Below are positions 10,259 to 22,200 of a stretch of DNA of 64,000 nucleotides, piece after piece. The notes below the pieces were generated by a model, which ran no database searches, was not told the origin of the DNA, and saw only the letters and a list, made by a program, of their open reading frames with translations. This DNA is from Incurvaria masculella (lineage: Eukaryota > Arthropoda > Insecta > Lepidoptera > Incurvariidae). Each line of letters starts with the position of its first letter. Position 1 is the stretch's first letter. The stretch lies in contig OX335655.1 in assembly GCA_946894095.1 (NCBI GenBank), positions 3,906,001 to 3,970,000 on the forward strand, written 5' to 3'. Both the position numbers and the translations under genes were made by a program.

Positions 10259-11575
10259 CTATTAGATATCTCTTTCTGTCATATGACGTCAACGACCGGT
10301 AAAAGGTTCTCAGAAAATATTAATTTTTTCAGCGATCCATTTAAGAGTCTACGAGCGACTGTACCGAAGTAAAAAAATACTACGTCCGTACAGAGTCAGT
10401 TGGTCAGACTTATTGTACGTCCGTACATTGTACAATTACATTAGGAATAACCTCTTTTATAATTATCTCGTCATCTTTACTCTCGCTTATCTTCGAAGTT
10501 GCATAAAAATACTAAAATAGGTACCTGCAAAAAATACAGACGTGGTGGGCCGCTGTTATAAAGCTCTAAAAATAGTTTTAGGCTTGCTGCATCGATCACT
10601 CGAATGGCGCCAAAGTTGGATTTTAGCGGGTGAAGTATTAAGTCAGCCCATATTCTATCAGCACGCAGTCTGATGTTCGTTCTGAAGTGCGGCATTCTTC
10701 TCCTCGTACACAACACCAACATATATTCTAGTCGTGTAGATCAACGGTCACTGAAAATATATTTGTTATTTTTTTTTCTTTATATTTACTTTACTCGAAA
10801 ATAGATGAGACAGCACTATTACAACTACATTAAATACTCCAACTACATTACGTAATGTTCAACTGTGGGAATGCAAATGACGGTGAATCAATAAACGTCA
10901 CAAGGCGCAGCTGTCAGTGCGAACGAAACGTCAGGGAGTTAGTCGATGGCACAGACTTGTCGTTGGTGGGTTTTTTTCTAACCATGGGAACCGGCGACGG
11001 CAGCGTCACAATCACAGTAACAATATTGTAGCGGCCGCGGAAACTATACTGCATCCACTAGCAAAGAATGGAGCTACGTACGAATTTGTTATAATAAATT
11101 GTGTACGTGTGAAGTAATGTTACGAGTTCGGTCCAATCCAATCTTACGCTGCCAATTTTTTTCGTGAACCATGAATCTACGAACATAGGTAATTATCGCT
11201 TCGTGTTTACCGATTTTTTTTTCTTAGCTTAAAAACATTCCAACAGCCATACTTTACAGTGCATAAATACGTTAAAGCAGCTTATTAACTTGTCAATATT
11301 TTATAATTATTTCGGCCTCTACGAAACATATTCAAATAAACGTGTATGTAAAATGCTTTAAGAGATGTAGCTCTGCAATTAGCTTGGGACACTTCATAAA
11401 TGTATCTTTTTAGATGTATACTTTTAAGATATCCTGAACATACTCTTTTTGTATAGCTAATGATATAAAATTCAAACTATTAATTGAATATAAACGATAT
11501 TAGTGTTTCTTTATTTTTGGGGTGCCAATGATTTCATACATGTCTACCGAGTGTCTAGATCTACCTGTCGCAGGT

Positions 11576-12259
11576 CGGGTTGCCAGACGTCCGGATAAAG
11601 CCGGACAGGGTCAGGCTTTTTACATGCTTGTCCGGCCAAATTAGCCAGTGTCCGGTCCGTCCGTTTTTCGTTAGGTTTTTCTATCTTTGTCCACGGCTTT
11701 TTTTCTCGCAGGGTTTTTTTTTAATTTAAATAAATGAAGAGGCTTTGGTTTGACAAGTCTTTGATTGGAAACAATGGTCTAAAGAAAGAAACAGACTGAA
11801 TGTGGATACCATTGCAAAAATGCTAGTCGTGGAATTTTATCTAAGACATTTGACGTGCAAAGAGTTCTACGCGATTATTTTGAGAGAAACGGAGCTCTTG
11901 AAAAGGGGTTTCCTCAAACCAAAAAATATTAATTATTTTTGTTTTTATCAAAGGTGTTAGAAGATTCAGACTAAAAGTTTGAACACGATAATATCGTGTT
12001 AATTGTTCGTTAAAAAAGAAAGACTATTAAAAAATACAAATGTATAAGAATTAAAAAAATATATGTATAAGAATTAAAAGTTTAAAGTGTTAATGTCGAT
12101 TAAAGAAGACTAATTAAAAAAAAATGTAAATAAATGGTTTTTATTTTAGAATTTAGGGATAAAATCGTTGGATTTAGGATGTCCGGCCTTGATACCGAAA
12201 AGTCCGGGTAAACTGCCTGGCCAGTCCGGCTTCGCCGTTTTAAGACCTGGCAACGCTAG
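11576..12259 (+). mobile_element. hAT-type transposon remnant with 8-bp target duplication
   Basis: The ends CGGGTTGCCAGACGTCC and GACCTGGCAACGCTAG are imperfect inverted repeats. They are flanked by the direct repeat TCGCAGGT (11568-11575 and 12260-12267), the 8-bp target duplication expected of hAT elements. Subterminal sequence is rich in TCCGGACA/TGTCCGG. An open stretch of about 60 codons at about 11759-11940 reads like the C-terminal part of a BED/hAT-like transposase (KERNRLNVDTIAKMLV, then LTCKEFYAIILRETELLKR). The rest of the transposase is missing. Confidence 0.65.
11759..11940 (+). pseudogene. hAT/BED-like transposase C-terminal remnant
   Basis: An open frame without ATG, lying inside the element 11576-12259. 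The pattern ERNRLxxxxI...CKEFY..I...ELLK resembles the end of DNA-transposon transposases found in arthropods. No catalytic residues are present. The family call comes from memory of this pattern plus the flanking hAT-type ends, so it is moderate. Confidence 0.45.
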
Positions 12260-12289
12260 TCGCAGGTCATGTGTTGATGTAAAAGTATT

Positions 12290-12440
12290 TGTGCCGGTAC
12301 GACACAGTCGCGCTGAGGCGACGTAACTTGAGACAGCGGAAATACCGCTCCCCGCGCCACACCGCGCACCGCGCACCTGAGCCGTGCCGACCACGTCGGC
12401 GGCAGTCCTTGTAACCCATCTTACGCGACGACATGTCGCT
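12290..12440. promoter_or_regulatory. CpG-rich patch upstream of the GT7 gene
   Basis: About 150 bp of high GC and CpG content (CCCCGCGCCACACCGCGC, CACGTCGGCGGC) in AT-rich DNA, about 0.8 kb before the GT7 start codon. It may be a promoter or a non-coding first exon. An open frame on the minus strand across it shows no known domain and is not called. Evidence is composition and position only. Confidence 0.3.
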
Positions 12441-13236
12441 TGTGCATTAAGTGAAATAAAACTTATAAAGAACATTTGTGTTTGTCTCGCCGGCCACCCG
12501 AACACGTTAGTTGAGTAACCACACTCACTGAACTCTTGCCAATACCCCAGGACTCGTAGTTGGCATATATTCAAGAATTTTAAAATTATGATTTAAACAT
12601 GAATAAGCAGTAAGGTACCTAGCTATGTAATTGCTTACATACTGTTAACATAAATATATTAATTTACTAAAGTTGTAGTTATTTAAAATTATATATTTTT
12701 TCCTTTACCAAAGTAACAAAACACCTACTTTATTTATTTTTATTAAATTTAATCAGGTTCATATACCTACAATTCATTCGCACATAAATATTGTCGTACG
12801 ATGACAATCAAGAATTTGTTTTAGACAGGCAGCCTTGACTTTATAAACTGAAATTAAATAAGTGTACCTATTGCTTAAACTTTTTCTGAATTTTCAAACA
12901 ACCGTTATAGGAGAACAATTCGGCACAAAATGCGAGTGACCGACAGACAACCCGACCCTGGGTTTTTTTTTTTAGCTTTTTGCGTCGAAGCCCTAATAAC
13001 AAAATCATTTTTCTAAACTGGGAAAGACACGACCAGAAAAACTACATTTTATTATTTATTTTTGTGATGTATTTGACCTCCATTACATTTTTCAAATCAT
13101 AACATGATCTTGTTTTACTTGCCCTATTCAGGTAAACTGTATCACTGAAGAAACTTAATAAAAACATGCACAGATGCATTAAGTCATCAACTAAATGAAC
13201 AGATGAAAAGAAACGGCCTAAGGGATCTGCGCTAGT

Positions 13237-16200
13237 ATGGTAGCGGCATGCTGTCTACTCTCTTGGCGCATCACATTAGAGATGTGTTTCCGGCGTGTAA
13301 ATCACACCATCTTGCAGATATCCATCCTCCAAATTGTCTTCATAGCTCTAGTCATAATAGCGATACGCGGGATCATGCATAACTCTGGCCATTACAAGTA
13401 CGAGCACATACCGAGAGAAAATGTCGAGAAGAATCTCTTCAAAGCGCTCTGCCCCGAGCTGAGACCCGATCCGGCCTTGCCAAAGTGTAAATACGACTTT
13501 GTCCAAAGTCCAGAGAGTATTGGGAAGCAAGAAATCGGATGGAGAATAATGAAGTTCAGAAGTGAAGGCATATCTAACGGAAGCTACGTGCCGAGCGACT
13601 GCAACCCGGCGTTCAGTATTGCGATCCTGGTGACATTCAGAAACAGGGAGGACCAGCTCGGAAAGTTCATACCGTACATGCATGCTTTCCTGAGGCATCA
13701 AGGGATCCATTACAAGTGAGCTGTTTTATTATTACTCGGTATCATTTTAGTTATTCATTCGGCTCTTCAAATTTGTCACCCATTTAGTTTTCCAGTTACT
13801 TATCAATACACATTCTTACACATACATTTTTTATTAATAAAAAAAGTTTAAAAAACTGGAACCCAACTAAAAGATAAGAAACAAGGTAAGTGCTGTTTGG
13901 TATCATCGTTTTATTGAGTATTCATGTCAAACTATGCCTACCTTATTTCTTACCTTTTAGTCGGGTTACAGTTTTTTAAACTTTAAAAAAAAATGCCTTT
14001 GTTACCCGGGCCATAATAACGAATCGATTGGCACCTTATTCATCAAAATCGGACGAATAGTTTAGGCGCTAGAGAGGAACATACGTAAATACAAAAATAC
14101 ATACATAACTGCTAAAATCATCCTTCCTTTTGGCTTCACCGTAGTCGTGTAAAAAATGCTCATATACCTGTATGTAAATGTTCTTAAATACATGATGGGG
14201 TGTGTGTGATGCATTGATACGCTCGATAGTATTAATCTAATTTAAGCAATATACAATTATTTCTACAGGATATTCGTGATCGAGCAACAGGACGACAAGC
14301 CGTGGAACAAGGGTTTGCTGTACAATGTAGGCGCACGGTTCGCTATCGATGAGAAATTCCCCTGCCTGATCCTGCACGACGTGGACCTGCTGCCTCTAGA
14401 CACCGCCAACATTTACGCCTGCACCTACTATCCCCGGCACATGAGCGCCAGCATCGACAAGTTTAGGTGAGCTCACTACTACTTATTTTATACATTATGT
14501 ATCTAATAATGTTCTAAATGTGTCCAGCCAATATTAAGTTTTTTTGTAAATATCATACCAAAAGTAATGTGCTGTGAGGCTCATGATTTAATTATTAATA
14601 TTAAATATGGTAATAGATTTTGCAGCCCAAGCATTTTCGGAATTTCAGGTAAATTTTTTTTTTAATGGCACCATCACACACATTTTGTTGGTGTTTACAA
14701 TCAAGAACTAACTAAAATTGAATTATTTCGGGCCACAGCGCCGTTGAAATCGGTTTGAATAATACTTGACATTTCCCATGGTATTTCAGTCAGAAGCATT
14801 TTTAATGCCTGTTTGAGCTCTCCTATCGTTTGGCTGTCTGGTACAGCACAACTCTTACCACGACATTAGCATCTTTACAACTCACTACCAATTTTGGTGA
14901 CTGTAATTCTAATGAGCCATATTGTCTTGGCCAATTTTTTGAAGATTGTGCTTATTTGATGTACTATCCTTAAGGCGCAGGAAAGGAGGGGCCTGGCGTC
15001 ACATAATGTGTGGCGTAGGTCATAACTGATATATAGGGCATTGTAAATTTGATACATTGAATTTCGTCATTCATGTGTGCCATCGTAACACTTAATTTTT
15101 GTCCGTTTGACTTTATCGATTTAGTGTGTTTGCACTCTTAAAGATAAGTTTAATGAACTCAATTTCCTTTCATCATATCAATAGGAAATTGCCATCTAGT
15201 TTTTCGTTGGATCTGTTGTTACATATCTGAGATCAGTCTATTCTCTACTCACAGGTGAGTTGTTTGGATGTGGTTGTGATTTTTTTTATGGATGGCTAAT
15301 ACCACACAACTTCCGTAATAATATTAGCCTATAATAAACCCCACATTCCCGAAGGAAATCCTTCCCTTTATGAGCACTGCTACATTGGACTGGTTGGAAA
15401 ACGCGGACAATCTATCATTGCCGCTTCAACCATAGTTTAATCCAATGCGATGGTACCATCTTGGACGAGCTTAACCCTAGCCTAGTAGGGGAAGGGGACC
15501 TACAGTTTTACATGGTAGGTAGAATGTGTTGTCCGAGTTAGCCATAAAAGAGTTCTTTGCATTATTTTTTAATATAAGTTCCTTCGTCCCACTAATGTTG
15601 CAAACAGGGCACATAATATAAACAACATGAATGGATCAGGTAATGCAAAATAATTGCACATAGCGTTTTTCATTTGATTGGTTCTGTTCTTAACTAAATT
15701 AAAGGTATAGTGAAGGACGCAAGTGAATTCTCTTCTTTATTTGCTGTCGTGCATTCGGGTAATCCTGGATACAAAACATCGCATCGCTTAAAGTTTTCAA
15801 TTCAAACCCGAACAGAAGAAATGTAAAGAAAATCACTAGGTTGTGATGCCTGCATTGGTTAAAACATATGCAAATTAAGTTAGAGATAGTCCGGTAGAGC
15901 TAGTAAAACCCAGCTTTTACCGGTCATTTATCCTTCTTTTCCCAGCACTAAGTATTTGTTACCATATTTGTTATAAACCTATTCCAACATGATTGATATA
16001 CCTATTTATGTTACACGAGTTCCTTTCCTCGTGTAATATAAATAGGTATATCAATCCTGCATCGTATGCGCATAGGTATTCTATTCTTCCGATATCCTGT
16101 TTTACCAGCAAACAGTAAGCTTGCTAATATTTTTATTCTTTATTTCATTTAATCATGTTCCCCTATCCATGTTTCAATTGTTACACAGTTAAATAATGCT

Positions 16201-19200
16201 CGAAATGTTTTATAAAACACTTGATATCGTTTCTTCCTTTCATTAATGTTCGCATGCAGGTAATGGTGTGCATCAATTTGTTTAGCAACTGTCATCAAAT
16301 CAACTAGGAAGAAGGCTATTATAATTTATAATTTTTTTCACTGAATAAACCTGGACCCTTGCTGGACTGTTATACTTATGGTAGTGTGTAATTATTAATA
16401 AAATGTATATGACAGTTTTAGTATCCGGTTTCTCTCACGACGATATCGAAAAGCTTGTTTTTTTGTGATAACAAATATTTCAGTCTACGTTACTGGCTGC
16501 CCAGCCAATATATATCTGTATACAAAAAATCACATCGATCCGTTATGCGTAAGAGACGGAGAAACCAATATACACTTTTGCATTCATAATATTAGTTGTG
16601 CTTATATATGTAAATAGGAATATAAATAGGCCGAGCTTATCCCTCGAGTATAGCATACTTTAGCATTGTACTGTATTTATATTCGTCAGTAACCTGATAA
16701 CCACATGTCAGGCCATTCTAAACGCCTCCCACGGGAATCAGAGTTGTTTTGGAGAATTTTCGTTATCGCCTCTGTGTCCCTTACTCCACCTCAAAGCCTT
16801 ACACAAAATACATTTTGTCTCTTAATTGGATCATTATTTAAGATAAGAGAGATCCTCAAATGAAAACGTTTTACATTGCCCATCAGATATGTGCTGCCGT
16901 ACGTGGAGCTGATGGGGGGTGTTGCGGCGATCACCTCAGACCACTACACTGAGCTGAACGGCTTCTCCAACAAGTACGAGTACTGGGGCGGCGAGGACGA
17001 CGACTTCGCGCGCCGCATCGAGCAGCACCGCCTCGAGATAACAAGGTGAGTGCGGAGAACGGAGAGTGGCCCTGTGGGGGTGATCACCTCCCGCTACTAA
17101 AGCAAGATGAACGGCTTCTCTAACAAGTATGAGTACTGAGGCGTCGTCTGAGCGGTGAGGACGACATCTTGGCGCGCCGCATCGCCAGCGCTACCTCGAG
17201 ATAACCAGGTGATTGCGGAGTAATAATAATAATAATAAAATTCTTTATTGTACACCATTATAAACAGTTTACAAAAGGCGGGCCTAATGCCAAAAGGCAT
17301 TCTCTTCCTACCTACCCTTGGGATGTAGGAATGGTGCAAGGCGGCAGACAAAAAAGGATAAAAGAAGTAAGATTTTTTATCAATAAAGATATATATATAT
17401 ATATACTTAACAAGAATAAATATACTTACATTCTAATACTAATACATACAGATACATATAGTACATAGCTTATAATATATATTTAATTTAAATATATACC
17501 TATATTTGTGTATATACATTTATTCTTATATGAACCTTTTTTTTGTAACAGAGAGCGAGCAAGAACTTATATAAATGATAAAGTTTAAATATAATTTAAA
17601 TAATAGGACTTCAGACGTTTTTTGAAAATATATACATTGGAAGAGGACCGAATTTCTAGGGGAAGCTGATTGCAAAGACGAGATGCGTTTACAGAAAAAG
17701 AGTCACTATAATAAGTGCTGCGATGTGTAGGAATTGCTAACAGTAAGGTATCAGCAGACCTAAGTGGAACACCATGTGAAGATAGGAATTTGAAGCGATC
17801 CTGCAGGTAACTCGGAGCAGCAGGGTTATTCAGTGTGCTGTAAAGAAGTGATAGGGTGTGAACATTTCTGCGTTTTCTAATGTCAAGCCACTGGAGTCGA
17901 TTACGGAATTCGGAAATATGATCAAACTTACGCAAGCCAAAAATATATCGAATGCATAAGTTAAGGAGGCGGTCAAGTTTGTTAAGGAGATCTTCATGAA
18001 GATCTAGGTAGCAGATATCAGCATAATCAAATAACGGGAGTAAAAGGGATTGTGCTAACGTAGTTTTGGTGCCAACGGAAATGAAATTTTGCAATCGCTT
18101 TAGAGAGTGCATGCTACCCATAAGTTTTCGACTGACTTCGCAGACCTGTGTGTTCCATGATAGTGTCTCGTCAATCCATAGACCCAGATTTTTTACACTC
18201 GTACTGTACGGGACTGCGACACCATCAAACACAACTGGAGGTAAAGTTGACTTGTCGAGTTTGGCCAACTGCTTACTAGACCCTATGATGATTGTCTGAG
18301 TTTTAGCCGGGTTAACTAAAAGGCCAAACCGAACAGCCCAGTCTAGTGAATCAAGATCGATATTCATAAGTGCAACCGCTGTGTGAACATCATTGTAATG
18401 GAATTGTCGATAAAGCTGCAAGTCATCGGCATAAAGATGGTAAGAGCACATAAATGGGACAACAATACTATTGATAAAGATGGAAAATAACAAGGGAGAA
18501 AGTACGCCACCTTGTGGGACGCCAGCGGTGAGGTCAATCCATAAGGAGTAGACGTTGTCTACACAGACGCATTGCTGGCGACCACGTAGGTAAGAAGAGA
18601 ACCAATCCAGAGCCGACTGTGAAATATTAAGAGAATACAGGATTGCAATTAAGATGTCAAAATCGACCGAATTGAATGCACTACTAAAGTCAAGTAATAC
18701 AAGGAGAGTTAACTGACGGGCATCCATAGCTAGACGAATGTCGTCAGTGATTTTTACAAGAGCGGTAGTAGTGCTGTGGCAGGGACGAAAACCGGATTGA
18801 AATGGGCTGAGGATGTTACAGGAGGACAGAAAATGGCATAGCTGTGAGTGAACAATACGTTCAAGAACTTTGGATAGAAACGGAAGAATGGAGATTGGTC
18901 GATAATGCTTAGGGTCAGTGGGATTATTAACTTTAGGTAGAGGTACTACGTAGGCCTTCTTCCAAGAGTCAGGAAAACACGCCGATTTTAAAGAATAATT
19001 TAGTATGTGAGAAATAATTGGGAGGATACTGTCTAAAATCGGCACAAATAGCTCTCGACCCAAGTTGTCAGGTCCTACGGCCTTACTTTTAATAGATAGA
19101 ATAATCTTTTTTATTTCACAGTCAGCTACAGGGGTGAAGACAAATTTATTAGAGTTAGGAAGTAAGACTGAATGAAGCTGACGTATAGTGTTAGATTTGA

Positions 19201-22200
19201 TGGCAGGAATCATTGTGACGGGAGACCAAGAAAAATGCAGGTTTAAGCCGTCAAGGTCAATCGTATGATTTCCCTCGGTCACGCTTTTACCAACCCCGAG
19301 TGTGCGAAGAAATCTCCACATATCATTGAGAGAACAGTTATCAATAGACTCGTTAATGTGACGGCGCTTGGCATTCCTACACATCTGATTACACCGATTC
19401 CTTGCAGCCTTATATTGTGACCAGCTTTCATCAGTTGGGCTACGTTTATGTTTTCGCTTAAGGGCATCCCTACGACCCATCATGCGGCGAATATCAGCGT
19501 TGAGCCAAGGTGCAGGAATATGTTTGATTTTGACAGGGCGAATGGGAGCATGTTTGTCGTATACCTCAGTCAATCTTGAAGATAATGTCTCAATTTTATT
19601 GTTGATGCAATTGGAAGTTTCAAGGCTGGACCAATCCGTTGAAGCGATGTCCTCTCTGAGGGCACAAACATCCATTCGGGCTAAACAACGCTGCAAATGG
19701 ACTTTGGGCGTCTGTTTGGGGGGTTTCAATTTATATGAAACATAAATAAGGTCATGATTAGAGAAGCCAGGAGCAGTATGCTGTCCATGAGCACTAACTA
19801 GATTAAATTGACTTATCATGATGATGACTTACGGAGTACGGGGAGCGGCGGTAATACGGTGATCACCTCCCGCCCTTACAGAAAGCCGAAGGCTTCTCTA
19901 ACAAGTATGAGTACTGAGACGTCGTCTGAGCGGTGAGGACGACATCTTGGCGCACCACATCGCCAGCGCTACCTCGAGATAACCAGGTGATTGCGGAGTA
20001 CGGGGAGCGGCGGTAATACGGTGATCACCTCCCGCCCTTACAGAAAGCCGAAGGCTTCTCTAACAAGTATAAGTACTGAGGCGTCGTCTGAGCGGTGAGG
20101 ACGACATCTTGGCGCACCGCATCGCCAGCGCTACCTCGAGATAACCAGGTGATTGCGGAGTACGGGGAGCGGCGGTAATACGGTGATCACCTCCCGCCCT
20201 TACAGAAAGCCGAAGGCTTCTCTAACAAGTATGAGTACTGAGGCGTCGTCTGAGCGGTGAGGACGACATCTTGGCGCACCGCATCGCCAGCGCTACCTCG
20301 AGATAACCAGGTGATTGCGGAGTACGGGGAGCGGCGGTAATACGGTGATCACCTCCCGCCCTTACAGAAAGCCGAAGGCTTCTCTAACAAGTATGAGTAC
20401 TGAGGCGTCGTCTGAGCGGTGAGGACGACATCTTGGCGCACCGCATCGCCAGCGCTACCTCGAGATAACCAGGTGATTGCGGAGTACGGGGAGCGGCGGT
20501 AATACGGTGATCACCTCCCGCCCTTACAGAAAGCCGAAGGCTTCTCTAACAAGTATGAGTACTGAGGCGTCGTCTGAGCGGTGAGGACGACATCTTGGCG
20601 CACCGCATCGCCAGCGCTACCTCGAGATAACCAGGTGATTGCGGAGTACGGGGAGCGGCGGTAATACGGTGATCACCTCCCGCCCTTACAGAAAGCCGAA
20701 GGCTTCTCTAACAAGTATGAGTACTGAGGCGTCGTCTGAGCGGTGAGGACGACATCTTGGCGCACCGCATCGCCAGCGCTACCTCGAGATAACCAGGTGA
20801 TTGCGGAGTACGGGGAGCGGCGGTAATACGGTGATCACCTCCCGCCCTTACAGAAAGCCGAAGGCTTCTCTAACAAGTATGAGTACTGAGGCGTCGTCTG
20901 AGCGGTGAGGACGACATCTTGGCGCACCGCATCGCCAGCGCTACCTCGAGATAACCAGGTGATTGCGGAGTACGGGGAGCGGCGGTATTACGGTGATCAC
21001 CTCCCGCCCTTACAGAAAGCCGAAGGCTTCTCTAACAAGTATGAGTACTGAGGCGTCGTCTGAGCGGTGAGGACGACATCTTGGCGCACCGCATCGCCAG
21101 CGCTACCTCGAGATAACCAGGTGATTGCGGAGTACGGGGAGCGGCGGTATTACGGTGATCACCTCCCGCCCTTACAGAAAGCCGAAGGCTTCTCTAACAA
21201 GTATGAGTACTGAGGCGTCGTTTAAGCGGTGAGGACGACATCTTGGCGCACCGCATCGCCAGCGCTACCTCGAGATAGCCAGGTGATTGCGGAGTACGGG
21301 GAGCGGCGGTAAGACGGTGATCACCTCCCGCCCTTACAGAAACAAGAATGAGTACCGACGCGGCGATTTCGCACGCCACATCGTGGATCGCCACTTTGAG
21401 ATAACCAGTTCAGTGCAGAGTACGAGAGCGGCGGTAAGATGGTGCTTTTCTAAGAAGTACGAGTACTGGGGCGGTGAGGTGACTTCGCGCGCCGCAACGA
21501 GCAAGAGTATGGAAAACGGGCGGTGTAACGGATTACACCTTCCGCCACTACGGCACTAAATGCCTTGTTCAATAAGTAAGAGTACTGAGGCAGCGAGGAG
21601 CAGCATCGACCAGCGCCATCTTTGAGATTACTAGGTAAGTGGGAAGTGAAGCAGTGTTGTGTGATGCCATAAAAAGAAGTTATGTTTGTGTGCGTGATGT
21701 TGGTTTACCAAATTAATTAAGAATTAACACAGTTAGAGGGCGTTATGGCAGTGTTCCATTGTAATTGTCTATCTTTTCAGACTCCCCAATTATTGCGGCC
21801 GTTCCGAATGTATGTATATGTATGTATAATAAATGTACATGAATCGATGTAAAGCAAGGACACATTCATTAAAGAAATGAAGCTATATAAGCATCCTAGG
21901 AAACTTGTGGTGGTAGAGTTGATTGATTGATTGAAAATTCTTTATTACGCCACAAAAAAAAACAATTTACAAAAGAAAGTATAGTGCAAAAACAACATAA
22001 GTGGGGCGCAAAGGCGGGCTTATCCCTCGAAGAGATTTCTTCCAGCCGACCTTATTATATTATGTATGTATAAAATAACCAGAGTTAGGCATATGATGTA
22101 GAACATGCCCATCTAATCCTAATGAAACTAACCTAACTTAACAAGTTCAAGTGGTCACAGTTTAAGAGCTAGCAAGCGACTGATTGTGCTGTTGACATTA

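Larger units (their letters stand above)
14467..16886 (+). other. GT7 intron 2
   Basis: A 2.4-kb intron between donor GTGAGC (14467) and acceptor CCCATCAG (16886). It holds a SINE fragment (15278-15516) and a hairpin (15991-16056). The rest is AT-rich and unrecognised. Confidence 0.8.
17047..21640 (+). repeat. 162-bp tandem array derived from GT7 exon 3 plus its splice donor
   Basis: The unit corresponds to the part of exon 3 from GCGATCACCTC to GAGATAACAAG plus the first bases of the intron. It starts TACGGGGAGCGGCGGTAATA and recurs at 19837, 19999, 20161, 20323, 20485, 20647, 20809, 20971, 21133 and 21295, an exact 162-bp period: nine near-identical units (19837-21294). Decayed copies lie at 17047-17219 and 21295-21640. 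Units carry in-frame stops (GAGTACTGAGGCG where the exon has GAGTACTGGGGCG) and a changed donor (CCAGGTGATT for CAAGGTGAGT), so they are pseudo-exons. The older copies at the right end still read TACTGGGGCGG. A LINE splits the array at 17220-19831. Confidence 0.9.

Noticed and set aside
12146..12574. 142-codon open frame on the minus strand
   Set aside because: It crosses the hAT element end and the CpG-rich patch, has no known domain and no supporting splice signals.
17047..21640. CRISPR-like array
   Set aside because: Units are contiguous 162-bp repeats without variable spacers and derive from a nearby exon.
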